A stretch of DNA of 9,154 nucleotides from positions 1 to 9,154 of the forward strand of contig CABUPM010000085.1 in assembly GCA_902493345.1 (NCBI GenBank). Reading direction: 5' to 3'. Position numbers and translations under genes: made by a program. Below the pieces are notes generated by a model that was not told the DNA's origin, did not search any database, and saw only the letters and a program-made list of their open reading frames with translations. How positions within the stretch are numbered: position 1 is the stretch's first letter; every line of letters begins with the position of its first letter. This DNA comes from an uncultured Eubacteriales bacterium. GTDB lineage: Bacteria; Bacillota; Clostridia; Lachnospirales; Bianqueaceae. This document shows positions 1-6,419 of this stretch, piece after piece.

Positions 1-2610
1 GTCTTCGATCTCGATATTCCACTTTTCCAGAGGCATTGCTTCCGGTACCAAGATCTCTGCGGCAACATGCCGTCCATCGCTTAGAACCGCCTGACAGCAT
101 CCAGAATGCTCTGCCCGGAACTTCAGTCCTTCTTCGGCCCTGACCTCCGTATTGGCTTCCACGGTATGCAGTCCCGGCTGCCCATCCAGATCCAGCGCAA
201 TCAGAGTCTCTTCTCCGCTCTTGAGTGTCAGGCGCAATACCGTATGCCCATTTTCTATCTTATACGGCTCTATCTTCCGCACCTCGCCGTTCCATCCGTC
301 AATCCTGTAAGGCACGCCTTCCCCTTCCAGCATCAGCGTATAGGTATGCGCAGGTTCGTCACGCTCGACGGCAAACTTATACGCATAGACGAACGTATAG
401 AATATCCTGTTCTCCCGGTCCCATCTAGAGGATGTCAGGATCCGGCGGTTCGGCTTATCATAGGCAACACGGGGCTGAATGCCCAGTCCCCGCAGCGCCT
501 CCAGCGCTTCTTCCGGACCATTCAGCTCCAGCACATTGGGCAGCTTCTTGATCTCTTCAACCGTCCGCTGGAGTGCGGCATCGTCATCCATCAGATAACT
601 GCTGCGGCTCGCCGCTTTCTCATGTCTGCGGTCTGGGCCGTCATAGGTCACAACCTCACTGGTATGGTTGACAAAGAGGATCGGCAGTCCGCTCTGCGCA
701 ATCTCCAACAGTTTCTTGGCGCAGTCCGCCTCCAAAGTCTCCTGATACAGAAGAATCGCCTTGTAGGCTGTCCCCTCCGGCTGCAAAGCCGTCTTGCTCC
801 AGCGTACATTCTCTGTATCCAACAGCAGCTGCGGTGAGAAATAATCATATGTATATCCGGCCTGCTGCAGGGATAGATCCTGCCAGAAGTAAGCCCAGTC
901 ATACATCATATAGTTATGTTCAAAATCGATATGCTTTCTCGGCTGTCCGTAGTTGATAAAGGCATAGTCCGTCCGCAGGATGGCCAGATCCCTCACCGCC
1001 GTGCCCTGTCGGAGGGCCTTCTGATTGCGCCCCAGCATTCTGGTCCATTCCGGATAATGGACGGATGCCGGCTGGCGGCTGTTGAAGCGTTCCGAGAACT
1101 TAGCGTACATTCCTTCATGACCCGGCCACATCGTATCCGACTCAGAACCCTCAATCGCGGAATATCCATGGAATACCGTCCGGTTGACGCCTTCCGAAAA
1201 CTGCAGAAGACAAAGGCCCGTCCAGGAATCCATATTATAATAATAATTGTGTCCAAAGACCGCTCCCGTTTCACTGGAAAATTTCCGTCCATACATATTG
1301 GCCGAACCGGACATTCCACGGTAAAGATCGAGATCCGCGGCCTGCGCAAAAGACTCTGTCTCTACGCCGTCCAGCGCTCTGCCCGGTGTGGAGATCTCGA
1401 AATTGACTCCATAGGATGGCTCCGCACGCAATGTCATACCCAGACTGTGCAGCCATGTCTGCAGTGGCAAAAGCACGTTCTCTACATACATATCGCTGAT
1501 GACGTGGTAATAATCTGTACGCACCTTCTCCGTCAGCTCTTCCGCTCCTGCTCCGCTTGCGGCATAGTCATATTCCTTAGGTGAGCGTCCCGTCACTCTC
1601 GCCTTATCCATCGTAATCAGCGGCAGATACCGGGTAATGTCATATCCCTGCCTCTTCTGAAACTCCGCCTTCAGATCGTATCCCCAGAATATACCGCCGG
1701 CGCCATAAGACAACAGCTCCAGAGAGTCCATATAGATCTCACCACGGCCATTCTTACGGATGGTCTCCTTCAATTCCTCGGTCAAAACGACCTCTTCCCA
1801 ATAATCGATCAGCGCCTGTACGCCATAACGATCCATATAGTTGATCGTATAATTGGTACTGACAGACGGAGACGCCGTCTGTCCCGTTCCATGCATCCAG
1901 TAGGCAAAAAGGGCATACTCTCCCTCCGTCGGCGCTGTCCATTGCAGACGGAACTCTCCATTTTCACAGACGACCTTCTCGGTGAGGTCGGTCAGTGAAT
2001 CCAGATCCAGCACACCCGTGCCCAGACCTTCCGCATAACCGTATTCCTGTCCGGAATACGGCCGTGCCTTTAAGAGTTTCGCCGCAACCACACCCTGGAA
2101 CTCATAGACAGTATAAGTGGCCGCTGAGCCGTGAATATCCCCGGCGATGGCCTTGGTCTTGACCGGATACGGCAGGACGCCGTCAAAACTCTCTCCTCCG
2201 CGCAGCAGCACCGTCGCGTAATCCAGCTCCTTGGAAGCCGCTTTGTTATCCGGATTGTACGGTTCTCCATTCCACACATATGTATCCGGCAGATTGGCCG
2301 TAGCCCAGTGTGATCCGCTGGTCAGGCTGAATCCTAACCCCAGCCGGGTGGCCTCCGCTACAATCAGTCGGGTATCACTCGTCCACTCTTCCGAGCCCCA
2401 GCCATACACAGAAGAATCCGCTCCCGGTTCCGGCATGGCCAGGAACTCCGCCGCGCCAAACCCGGAATCATGGATCTCCTGTACATTTTTCTTCAGAGTC
2501 TCATCCGTGTTCATGCCTTCCGCAAGCCACCATCGCACATCCGGCCGGTACTGGGTCTCGATCTCCCCATACATAGCGCGCAGCTTGTCTTCAAACTTCT
2601 TTTGCTCCAT
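1..2610 (-). CDS. GH106-like glycoside hydrolase (alpha-L-rhamnosidase-type), 3' end cut by window edge
   Basis: This is an uninterrupted reading frame of 870 codons from ATG at 2610 down to position 1; the stop lies outside the window. I recognise it as a GH106-like glycosidase. Near the N terminus a WWLAEG segment is followed by a barrel-like SGFGAAEFLAMPE strand (res 49-61). Next comes GWGSEEWTSDTR...EATRLGLGFSLTSGSHWAT (res 70-104), the pattern these enzymes show for a barrel strand and an SGSHW loop. EIYMDSLEL (res 291-299) and FQKRQGYDITRYLP (res 317-330) match the family's 'DS-W/L-E' and 'RGYD-T-YLP' blocks, and LRAEPSYG (res 395-402) follows. Glu298 and Glu397 are visible candidate acids, but I do not assign catalysis. 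Family members usually exceed 1,000 residues, so a C-terminal beta domain is probably missing here. No signal peptide is present, so the enzyme is likely cytoplasmic and acts on imported oligosaccharides. A strong AAGGGGG ribosome binding site sits about 9 bases upstream, inside the end of trmO. Family is fairly sure; the exact sugar is not. Confidence 0.82.
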   Translation of the reverse strand, partial: MEQKKFEDKLRAMYGEIETQYRPDVRWWLAEGMNTDETLKKNVQEIHDSGFGAAEFLAMPEPGADSSVYGWGSEEWTSDTRLIVAEATRLGLGFSLTSGSHWATANLPDTYVWNGEPYNPDNKAASKELDYATVLLRGGESFDGVLPYPVKTKAIAGDIHGSAATYTVYEFQGVVAAKLLKARPYSGQEYGYAEGLGTGVLDLDSLTDLTEKVVCENGEFRLQWTAPTEGEYALFAYWMHGTGQTASPSVSTNYTINYMDRYGVQALIDYWEEVVLTEELKETIRKNGRGEIYMDSLELLSYGAGGIFWGYDLKAEFQKRQGYDITRYLPLITMDKARVTGRSPKEYDYAASGAGAEELTEKVRTDYYHVISDMYVENVLLPLQTWLHSLGMTLRAEPSYGVNFEISTPGRALDGVETESFAQAADLDLYRGMSGSANMYGRKFSSETGAVFGHNYYYNMDSWTGLCLLQFSEGVNRTVFHGYSAIEGSESDTMWPGHEGMYAKFSERFNSRQPASVHYPEWTRMLGRNQKALRQGTAVRDLAILRTDYAFINYGQPRKHIDFEHNYMMYDWAYFWQDLSLQQAGYTYDYFSPQLLLDTENVRWSKTALQPEGTAYKAILLYQETLEADCAKKLLEIAQSGLPILFVNHTSEVVTYDGPDRRHEKAASRSSYLMDDDAALQRTVEEIKKLPNVLELNGPEEALEALRGLGIQPRVAYDKPNRRILTSSRWDRENRIFYTFVYAYKFAVERDEPAHTYTLMLEGEGVPYRIDGWNGEVRKIEPYKIENGHTVLRLTLKSGEETLIALDLDGQPGLHTVEANTEVRAEEGLKFRAEHSGCCQAVLSDGRHVAAEILVPEAMPLEKWNIEIED

Positions 2611-3292
2611 ACCCTTGTTCCCCCTTTATCCATATTTGATATACGGTCAATATATCTCCTGCAACACGAAAACGTATCTCCATCCCGGCATATTCCATAC
2701 CGTAAACGCGTTCCGGATCCTCCTGATACGAAGGTCTCGGATCCTGACGCAGAATCTCCAGCACATTGTCACGCTGATCCGGCGGAATCTTCTGAAGCCA
2801 CTCCTCCGAACACTGAACCTGCAGCGTATCGCTCTGATGCTCTGCCGCAAAGCCTCCGGACGCTTCCGGATGACTGTCCGTATACGGCAGATACGGCTTA
2901 ATATCATACACGGGCGTTCCATCAACAAGATCCGCTCCCAGAATATGCAATACCGGCCCCTCCGGCGTTTTCCACTCGATCCTCTCCAGCCGTACACTGG
3001 AAAGCCCGATCGGATTGGGCCGAAACGGCGATCTCGTCGCAAAAACGCCCATGCGTTCATTGCCTCCCAGCCTGGGCGGACGTACCGTAGGCGACCACTT
3101 CTCTCTGTGAGCCATCGAAAAATCCCACAAAATCCATATATACGAAAAATCCTCCAGACCCCGCAGCGCCGACGGATCCCGAAATTCCGGCTCAAAAACA
3201 ATCCGGCTCCGCAGCCCCTCTACAAGACTGCTTTGCCTCGGGATTCCGAACTTGGAAGGAAAATCGCTGCGCACCCGAGCGATGATTTTCAT
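2591..3292 (-). CDS. trmO: TrmO, tRNA (N6-threonylcarbamoyl-adenosine-37) N6-methyltransferase (TsaA/UPF0066 family)
   Basis: TrmO uses S-adenosylmethionine to add a methyl group to t6A at position 37 of certain tRNAs, giving m6t6A and fine-tuning decoding. The protein shows the family signatures in order: an N-terminal VRSDFPSKFGIPRQ block, FSYIWILWDF, the hallmark RSPFRPNPIGLSS motif, and GTPVYDIKPYLPYTDS. Its C-terminal extension ends near 233 residues, the usual full length (E. coli TrmO is about 235). Start choice: a GTG at 3301 is also in frame, but the AAAGGA ribosome binding site is only 2 bases from it. It is 11 bases from the ATG at 3292, which also matches the family N terminus better. 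The stop at 2591 lies inside the next gene, 20 bases past that gene's ATG, so the hydrolase is probably translated by coupling. A consensus promoter lies upstream at 3334-3362. Confidence 0.93.
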   Translation of the reverse strand: MKIIARVRSDFPSKFGIPRQSSLVEGLRSRIVFEPEFRDPSALRGLEDFSYIWILWDFSMAHREKWSPTVRPPRLGGNERMGVFATRSPFRPNPIGLSSVRLERIEWKTPEGPVLHILGADLVDGTPVYDIKPYLPYTDSHPEASGGFAAEHQSDTLQVQCSEEWLQKIPPDQRDNVLEILRQDPRPSYQEDPERVYGMEYAGMEIRFRVAGDILTVYQIWIKGEQGYGAKEV

Positions 3293-3333
3293 GCTGCTCA
3301 CAATCCTTTCCGCGCCAAATCGGCATTATGGTT

Positions 3334-3362
3334 ATTATAGCATAGATTTTGCGGGGTTACAA
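3334..3362 (-). promoter_or_regulatory. sigma-A promoter for trmO and the GH106-like gene
   Basis: Read on the minus strand: -35 TTGTAA (3362-3357), 17-base spacer, -10 TATAAT (3339-3334) preceded by TGC, an extended -10. Transcription would start near 3327, giving a leader of about 35 bases before the trmO ATG at 3292. The -35 is three bases from the -35 of the oppositely directed promoter at 3366-3393. Confidence 0.8.
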
Positions 3363-3365
3363 CAC

Positions 3366-3393
3366 TTGATTTTTCCCTGTCTTATGCTATACT
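3366..3393 (+). promoter_or_regulatory. sigma-A promoter for the acetyltransferase-lyase operon
   Basis: -35 TTGATT (3366-3371), 16-base spacer, -10 TATACT (3388-3393) preceded by TGC, an extended -10. Transcription should start near 3400, leaving a very short leader that begins just before the AAGGAGG ribosome binding site of the GNAT gene (ATG 3416). No obvious operator palindrome is seen. Confidence 0.75.
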
Positions 3394-3415
3394 GTAGAAA
3401 AAAGGAGGATGCCGT

Positions 3416-3868
3416 ATGATAAAAAAAGCGACAGCCGCGGATCTTGATATGATTGTCCTACTCGCACTGGAATTATGGCCGGAAAATATACAGGAGGATA
3501 TGACACAGGAGATGTCTGAAATTCTCCATAATGCGGAATCCGCTTTTTTCCTGGCATATGATGATTCAGCTCCCATCGGGTTCGCACAGTGCCAGCTTCG
3601 CCATGACTATGTAGAAGGGACGGACAGCTCTCCTGTAGGCTATCTGGAGGGAATTTACATCCGCACTCCCTATAGGAAACAGGGATACGCACGCCAGCTT
3701 CTGGATGCCTGTGAAGCCTGGGCTGGTTCTATGAACTGTACCGAATTTGTCAGCGACTGCGGCGTCGACAATCTCCTGAGCCAAAGCTTTCATCATCACA
3801 CTGGCTTTATTGAAGCAGGCCGTATCGTCTGCTTTACGAAAAAAATCAGTCGAAAGGAACATGCATAA
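3416..3868 (+). CDS. AAC(6')-type GNAT acetyltransferase (aminoglycoside 6'-N-acetyltransferase-like)
   Basis: A 150-residue acetyl-CoA-dependent N-acetyltransferase. It shows the conserved run LRHDYVEGTDSSPVGYLEGI (res 61-80), which closely matches the 'FEYVNGTETSPVGFLEGIYV' region of AAC(6')-Ig-type enzymes. The acetyl-CoA pyrophosphate loop RKQGYA (res 87-92) follows, then AWAGSMNCTEFVSD, DN and a C-terminal HHHTGFIEAGRIVCF block. Length and motif order are those of the AAC(6')-I group rather than of a generic GNAT. The known family acetylates the 6' amino group of aminoglycosides, but chromosomal members may have another native amine substrate. Whether it gives resistance cannot be told from sequence. 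A strong AAGGAGG site lies 7 bases before the ATG. The stop overlaps the start of the sialate-lyase-like gene by one base (TAATG), so the two are translated as a unit and may share a substrate pathway. Confidence 0.85.
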   Translation: MIKKATAADLDMIVLLALELWPENIQEDMTQEMSEILHNAESAFFLAYDDSAPIGFAQCQLRHDYVEGTDSSPVGYLEGIYIRTPYRKQGYARQLLDACEAWAGSMNCTEFVSDCGVDNLLSQSFHHHTGFIEAGRIVCFTKKISRKEHA

Positions 3869-4767
3869 TGGATCGAAATCTTGCCGGCAAGATCTACCCT
3901 GCTTCCATCACCCCTTTTTCTGCGGATGGAGGAATCAATGCCTCCGCCATGCGGGCCCTGTTGGAGATGAATCTGTCTCAGGGCGCTCCCGGTTTTTTTA
4001 TCGGCGGCAGCTCTGCTGAGTGCTTTTTGATGACCGAGGAAGAACGGATGCAGACTTTTTCCATCGCCTCCGAATACCAAGGCCGTGCGATCCTGATTGC
4101 GCATGTCGGTGCCTTTTCGACCGATCAAGCCATCCGCTACGCCAAGTACGCAAAAGAACTGGGATTTGACGCGATTGCCGCGACACCGCCTTTCTATTAC
4201 GGCTTTGATTCCCGCGCCATCAGCCGGTATTATTATGACATCTACGAAGCCTGCGGAATGCCCGTCATCATCTATAACTTTCCGGGCAATACCGGCAAGG
4301 AATTTCATCTGGAGGATCCCATCTATCAAGAGCTCTTCCGGAGTCCTGCGATCCTGGGCGTCAAACATACCAATCAGGTCGTCTACCAGCTGGAGCGCAT
4401 CAAGCACCTGAACCCCAATCTTATTGTCCTCAATGGCTATGATGAAACCATGTCCGCGGCTCTTGCCATGGGTGCCGACGGCTCCATCGGCAGCACCTTT
4501 AATTTTATGTATCCGCATTATAAAAAGATTCAGAATGCCTATGAGGCTCTGAACCATACGGAAATGCACCGTCTGCAAGTACAGGCGAATAATATCATGG
4601 AAGTTCTGGTTCATGTCGGCTTATTTCCGGCGATCAAATACATTCTGACCACTATGGGAATTGACGCAGGTCTGCCTCGCCGACCGTTTCTGCCTCTGGA
4701 TGCGGCCCAGAAAAAGATGGTTGATCAGGTATTGCGGGATAATCTTGAAAATGGACCCCTCTTCTGA
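3868..4767 (+). CDS. nanA: N-acetylneuraminate lyase-like aldolase (DapA/NanA superfamily)
   Basis: A 299-residue class I aldolase of the DHDPS/NAL superfamily. The NAL branch normally cleaves N-acetylneuraminate to N-acetylmannosamine and pyruvate in the cytoplasm. Visible features in order: GKIYPASITPF (res 7-17), the carboxylate-binding loop GGSSAE (46-51), IAHVG (77-81), the YNFPG tyrosine (Tyr136), the Schiff-base lysine in GVKHT (Lys166), VYQLERI (172-178), NGYDE (189-193) and GSTFN (208-212). VYQLERI, NGYDE and GST-F/Y-N favour sialate lyase over dihydrodipicolinate synthase. The usual GSTGE loop reads GSSAE here, so substrate preference could differ. An AAGGA site lies 9 bases upstream, inside the end of the GNAT gene, and the start overlaps that gene's stop. 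No nanE, nanK or sialate transporter is present in the window. Superfamily is near certain; substrate moderately sure. Confidence 0.9.
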   Translation: MDRNLAGKIYPASITPFSADGGINASAMRALLEMNLSQGAPGFFIGGSSAECFLMTEEERMQTFSIASEYQGRAILIAHVGAFSTDQAIRYAKYAKELGFDAIAATPPFYYGFDSRAISRYYYDIYEACGMPVIIYNFPGNTGKEFHLEDPIYQELFRSPAILGVKHTNQVVYQLERIKHLNPNLIVLNGYDETMSAALAMGADGSIGSTFNFMYPHYKKIQNAYEALNHTEMHRLQVQANNIMEVLVHVGLFPAIKYILTTMGIDAGLPRRPFLPLDAAQKKMVDQVLRDNLENGPLF

Positions 4768-4777
4768 AAAATAATAT

Positions 4778-4819
4778 AAGCCATTTCCCTGACAACGTAA
4801 TCAAGGAAATGGCTTTTTT
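4778..4819 (+). terminator. Rho-independent terminator after the lyase gene
   Basis: AAGCCATTTCC (4778-4788) pairs perfectly with GGAAATGGCTT (4805-4815), giving an 11-bp stem with a 16-base loop, followed by a run of Ts through 4819. It ends the plus-strand operon 11 bases past the lyase stop. It also lies just beyond the stop of the convergent DUF4097 gene (4823). On the minus strand the stem is followed by a T-rich but broken tract, so weak two-way action is possible. Confidence 0.9.
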
Positions 4820-4822
4820 AAT

Positions 4823-5638
4823 TTACTGAATCTCAAGATTGCCGCTGGAAGTCTCCACTGTGAGGCTGCTCTCCCCGCTGCCAAATACATATAGGTCTCC
4901 CCTTCTCTCATAGGCGGTCCGAGTACGCAGCTGGCCGCTGCTGGATGTATAGGCGAGGAGGGCGCCGCCCTCTGCCAGGGCCGCATGCACATCGCCGCTG
5001 GAAGTACGGATCGTAACCGTCGGCGCTTCGAGCAGCGTCAATTCAACATTTCCGCTGCTGGTTATAATCTCCGCCGTATCCGCAGAGACGCTGTCCACAT
5101 GGATTCTGCCGGCGCTGCTGCTCAGATCCACTTCTTTCGCCGTCACTGTTCCCAGCTGTGTGTCTCCGGAGTGTGCAGAGATCAAAATACTGTTTTGTTC
5201 TAGCGTATCCGCCCGGGTCACGGCTGCCGTCGTATGAATCGATAGGTCAATCCCCTTCGGTACTTCCAGCGTTAGATACTTATCCGATGGATTGACATAG
5301 ATCTCCGCCCCGGATTGGCAGAAACGAATTCGCAAAATACCGTCTTCCAACAGAGAATGCATGGCGATATCCTCTGCCAGCTCTTCACCGCTCTCTCTGA
5401 CGCTCAGCTGCGGAGAATCTGATTCTACAATTCTCACCTCTCCGGAACGCCAATAGACTTCTACATCGTTCACGCTATCCGCCGTATAGGTGAACGCTCC
5501 GACTTGGTATTTTTCGGCATCCGGATATTCCTCTCCAACCAGATGATCTCCCGCCCCAAATGGTACATTGCCAATATAGCATCCGGATCCCATCAGTGCC
5601 GCAACCGCGAATACCAATAAAATGATTGCTTTTTTCAT
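4823..5638 (-). CDS. DUF4097-type beta-repeat protein, putative secreted or lipid-anchored
   Basis: A 271-residue exported protein. It opens MKKAIILLVFAVAALMGSGC: two lysines, a hydrophobic core and Cys20, a lipoprotein-like signal, although Gly at -3 is not the usual Leu/Val. The mature part is built from short repeated strands ending in a Ser-Gly turn: RSGEVRI (64-70), HSGDTQL (156-162), SSAGRI (174-179), TSSGNV (193-198), TSSGDV (212-217), SSSGQL (232-237) and TSSGNL (263-268). This is the pattern of DUF4097 'putative adhesin' beta-helix folds; biochemical function is unknown. The start is supported by an AAGAGG site 8 bases upstream. It lies downstream of a TetR-type gene in the same direction, separated by a hairpin region that could attenuate read-through, and ends at a shared terminator. 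Fold assignment is good; role is inferred only as cell-envelope. Confidence 0.8.
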   Translation of the reverse strand: MKKAIILLVFAVAALMGSGCYIGNVPFGAGDHLVGEEYPDAEKYQVGAFTYTADSVNDVEVYWRSGEVRIVESDSPQLSVRESGEELAEDIAMHSLLEDGILRIRFCQSGAEIYVNPSDKYLTLEVPKGIDLSIHTTAAVTRADTLEQNSILISAHSGDTQLGTVTAKEVDLSSSAGRIHVDSVSADTAEIITSSGNVELTLLEAPTVTIRTSSGDVHAALAEGGALLAYTSSSGQLRTRTAYERRGDLYVFGSGESSLTVETSSGNLEIQ

Positions 5639-5665
5639 GCATCAAACCTCTTTTCATTTTATGAT

Positions 5666-5711
5666 CCGGAGTTTCAAAAAAGGACGCAGAAGCTTCCCCG
5701 TTGAACTCCGG
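5666..5711 (-). repeat. second inverted repeat interleaved with the terminator (possible antiterminator or pseudoknot)
   Basis: CCGGAGTTTCAA (5666-5677) and TTGAACTCCGG (5701-5711) are complementary over 11 pairs with a single bulged base. On the minus-strand transcript the first arm lies in the loop of the terminator hairpin and the second arm lies beyond its T tract. The two helices are thus interleaved (A-B-A'-B'). They either exclude each other or form a pseudoknot. Pairing is seen directly; a regulatory role is inference. Confidence 0.6.
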
Positions 5712-5725
5712 TTTCGCTCTGCGTC
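5676..5725 (-). terminator. Rho-independent terminator downstream of the TetR-type gene
   Basis: On the minus strand GACGCAGA (5725-5718) pairs with TCTGCGTC (5690-5683), with two more G-C pairs possible across a bulge. A C and six Ts (5681-5676) follow. It sits 26 bases after the regulator's stop and 38 bases before the DUF4097 start. Its loop holds one arm of a second inverted repeat, so termination may be conditional. Confidence 0.7.
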
Positions 5726-5750
5726 TTGGCGTCTGGCTTATTCATGTAAT

Positions 5751-6329
5751 TTATTCTTCTATATTGGACTTTATAAGGAGCATCAGCGCCTGGAACTCCG
5801 TAGACAGCATCTTTCCAAGTTTCTCTTCAGAAAAATGACAGAATCCCGTAGCACACAACGCTCCGACTCCAAACGTATAGATCCATTCATTCTCAAACAG
5901 CTGTTTGGCCTGTTCTGGGCTCAGATTATATTCTTCCTGAAGCAGAGCCATACAGGTCTCCGCCGTAGGGCCCAGCTCGCCGAATACATCATCAAAGCTT
6001 ACAGCCTTTTGATTCTCCTGCATAAATAACAGTTGGTACAGCTTCGGCTCCTTAACGCCAAACATTACCATCCGCATTCCAACCCGCTTAAACAGCGGCA
6101 TATCCGGCAGCATGGGTTCCGCAAAGTTCTCAAAACGCTGCATAGCAGCAATGCGCACTTCATCCCGCACCTCTTTCATACTGTTAAATACCGTAAAGAT
6201 CGGCCGTGCCGAACTGCCTAACGCAGTTCCCAGCTCCTTAGCCGTCAAGGCTTCTACGCCTTTTTCTGATACGACATTCAATGCTGTCTGCACAATCTCT
6301 TCTTTGGTAAATTTCGGTTTGGGCGGCAT
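5751..6329 (-). CDS. TetR/AcrR-family transcriptional regulator
   Basis: A 192-residue protein with the TetR layout. The first about 60 residues form an all-helical DNA-binding domain: FTKEEIVQTALNVVSEKGVEALTAKELG (7-34), then a recognition segment SSARPIFTVFNSMKEVRDEV (39-58). In place of the common 'GTLYRYF' there is RPIFTVF, seen in some Firmicute TetR proteins. The remaining about 130 residues are a helical ligand/dimer domain containing two cysteines and a conserved-looking NEWIYTFGVGALCATGF stretch. The ligand is not predictable. Transcription is from a perfect consensus promoter at 6384-6412; AAAGGA lies 10 bases before the ATG. The same-direction DUF4097 gene follows after a terminator-like element, so it may be a direct target or co-transcribed by read-through. 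Family assignment is firm; targets are inferred. Confidence 0.88.
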   Translation of the reverse strand: MPPKPKFTKEEIVQTALNVVSEKGVEALTAKELGTALGSSARPIFTVFNSMKEVRDEVRIAAMQRFENFAEPMLPDMPLFKRVGMRMVMFGVKEPKLYQLLFMQENQKAVSFDDVFGELGPTAETCMALLQEEYNLSPEQAKQLFENEWIYTFGVGALCATGFCHFSEEKLGKMLSTEFQALMLLIKSNIEE

Positions 6330-6383
6330 GCTGCTTCCATCCTTTCATTATACAAAATATTTATTCTGCAACGCGTATTTTTG

Positions 6384-6412
6384 ATTATAACCGTTTATCT
6401 TGGTTTTGTCAA
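6384..6412 (-). promoter_or_regulatory. consensus sigma-A promoter of the TetR-type gene
   Basis: Minus strand: -35 TTGACA (6412-6407), exactly 17 bases, -10 TATAAT (6389-6384). Both hexamers are perfect consensus. Transcription would start near 6377 with a leader of about 48 bases. The -35 lies only 7 bases past the stop of the upstream kinase ORF, with no terminator between. A weak AACC/GGTT inverted pair sits within the spacer and could contribute to an operator. Confidence 0.85.
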
Positions 6413-6419
6413 TCGATTT

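Noticed and set aside
1225..1252. AT-rich TATAAT-like patch inside the glycosidase gene
   Set aside because: It encodes a run of Asn and Tyr codons in frame and has no matching -35 with a sensible downstream gene.
106..1584. Long plus-strand open frames (243 and 222 codons)
   Set aside because: They lie antisense to the continuous GH106-like frame and show no family motifs or good ribosome binding sites.
2231..3340. 369-codon plus-strand open frame
   Set aside because: Antisense to trmO and the start of the glycosidase, both of which have clear motifs. Its sequence is low-complexity and rich in Arg and Pro, as expected for a shadow frame.
3796..4614. 272-codon minus-strand open frame
   Set aside because: Antisense to the sialate-lyase-like gene, which has all active-site motifs. 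No promoter or ribosome binding site was seen for it.
5649..5681. Separate promoter for the DUF4097 gene (TTGAAA plus TAAAAT)
   Set aside because: Spacing is about 10 bases, too short for sigma-A. No other convincing pair was found between the terminator and the start.
6347..6352. Second TATAAT-like -10 close to the tetR start
   Set aside because: The only -35-like TTGCAG is 13 bases away, too close. The consensus promoter at 6384-6412 is far better.
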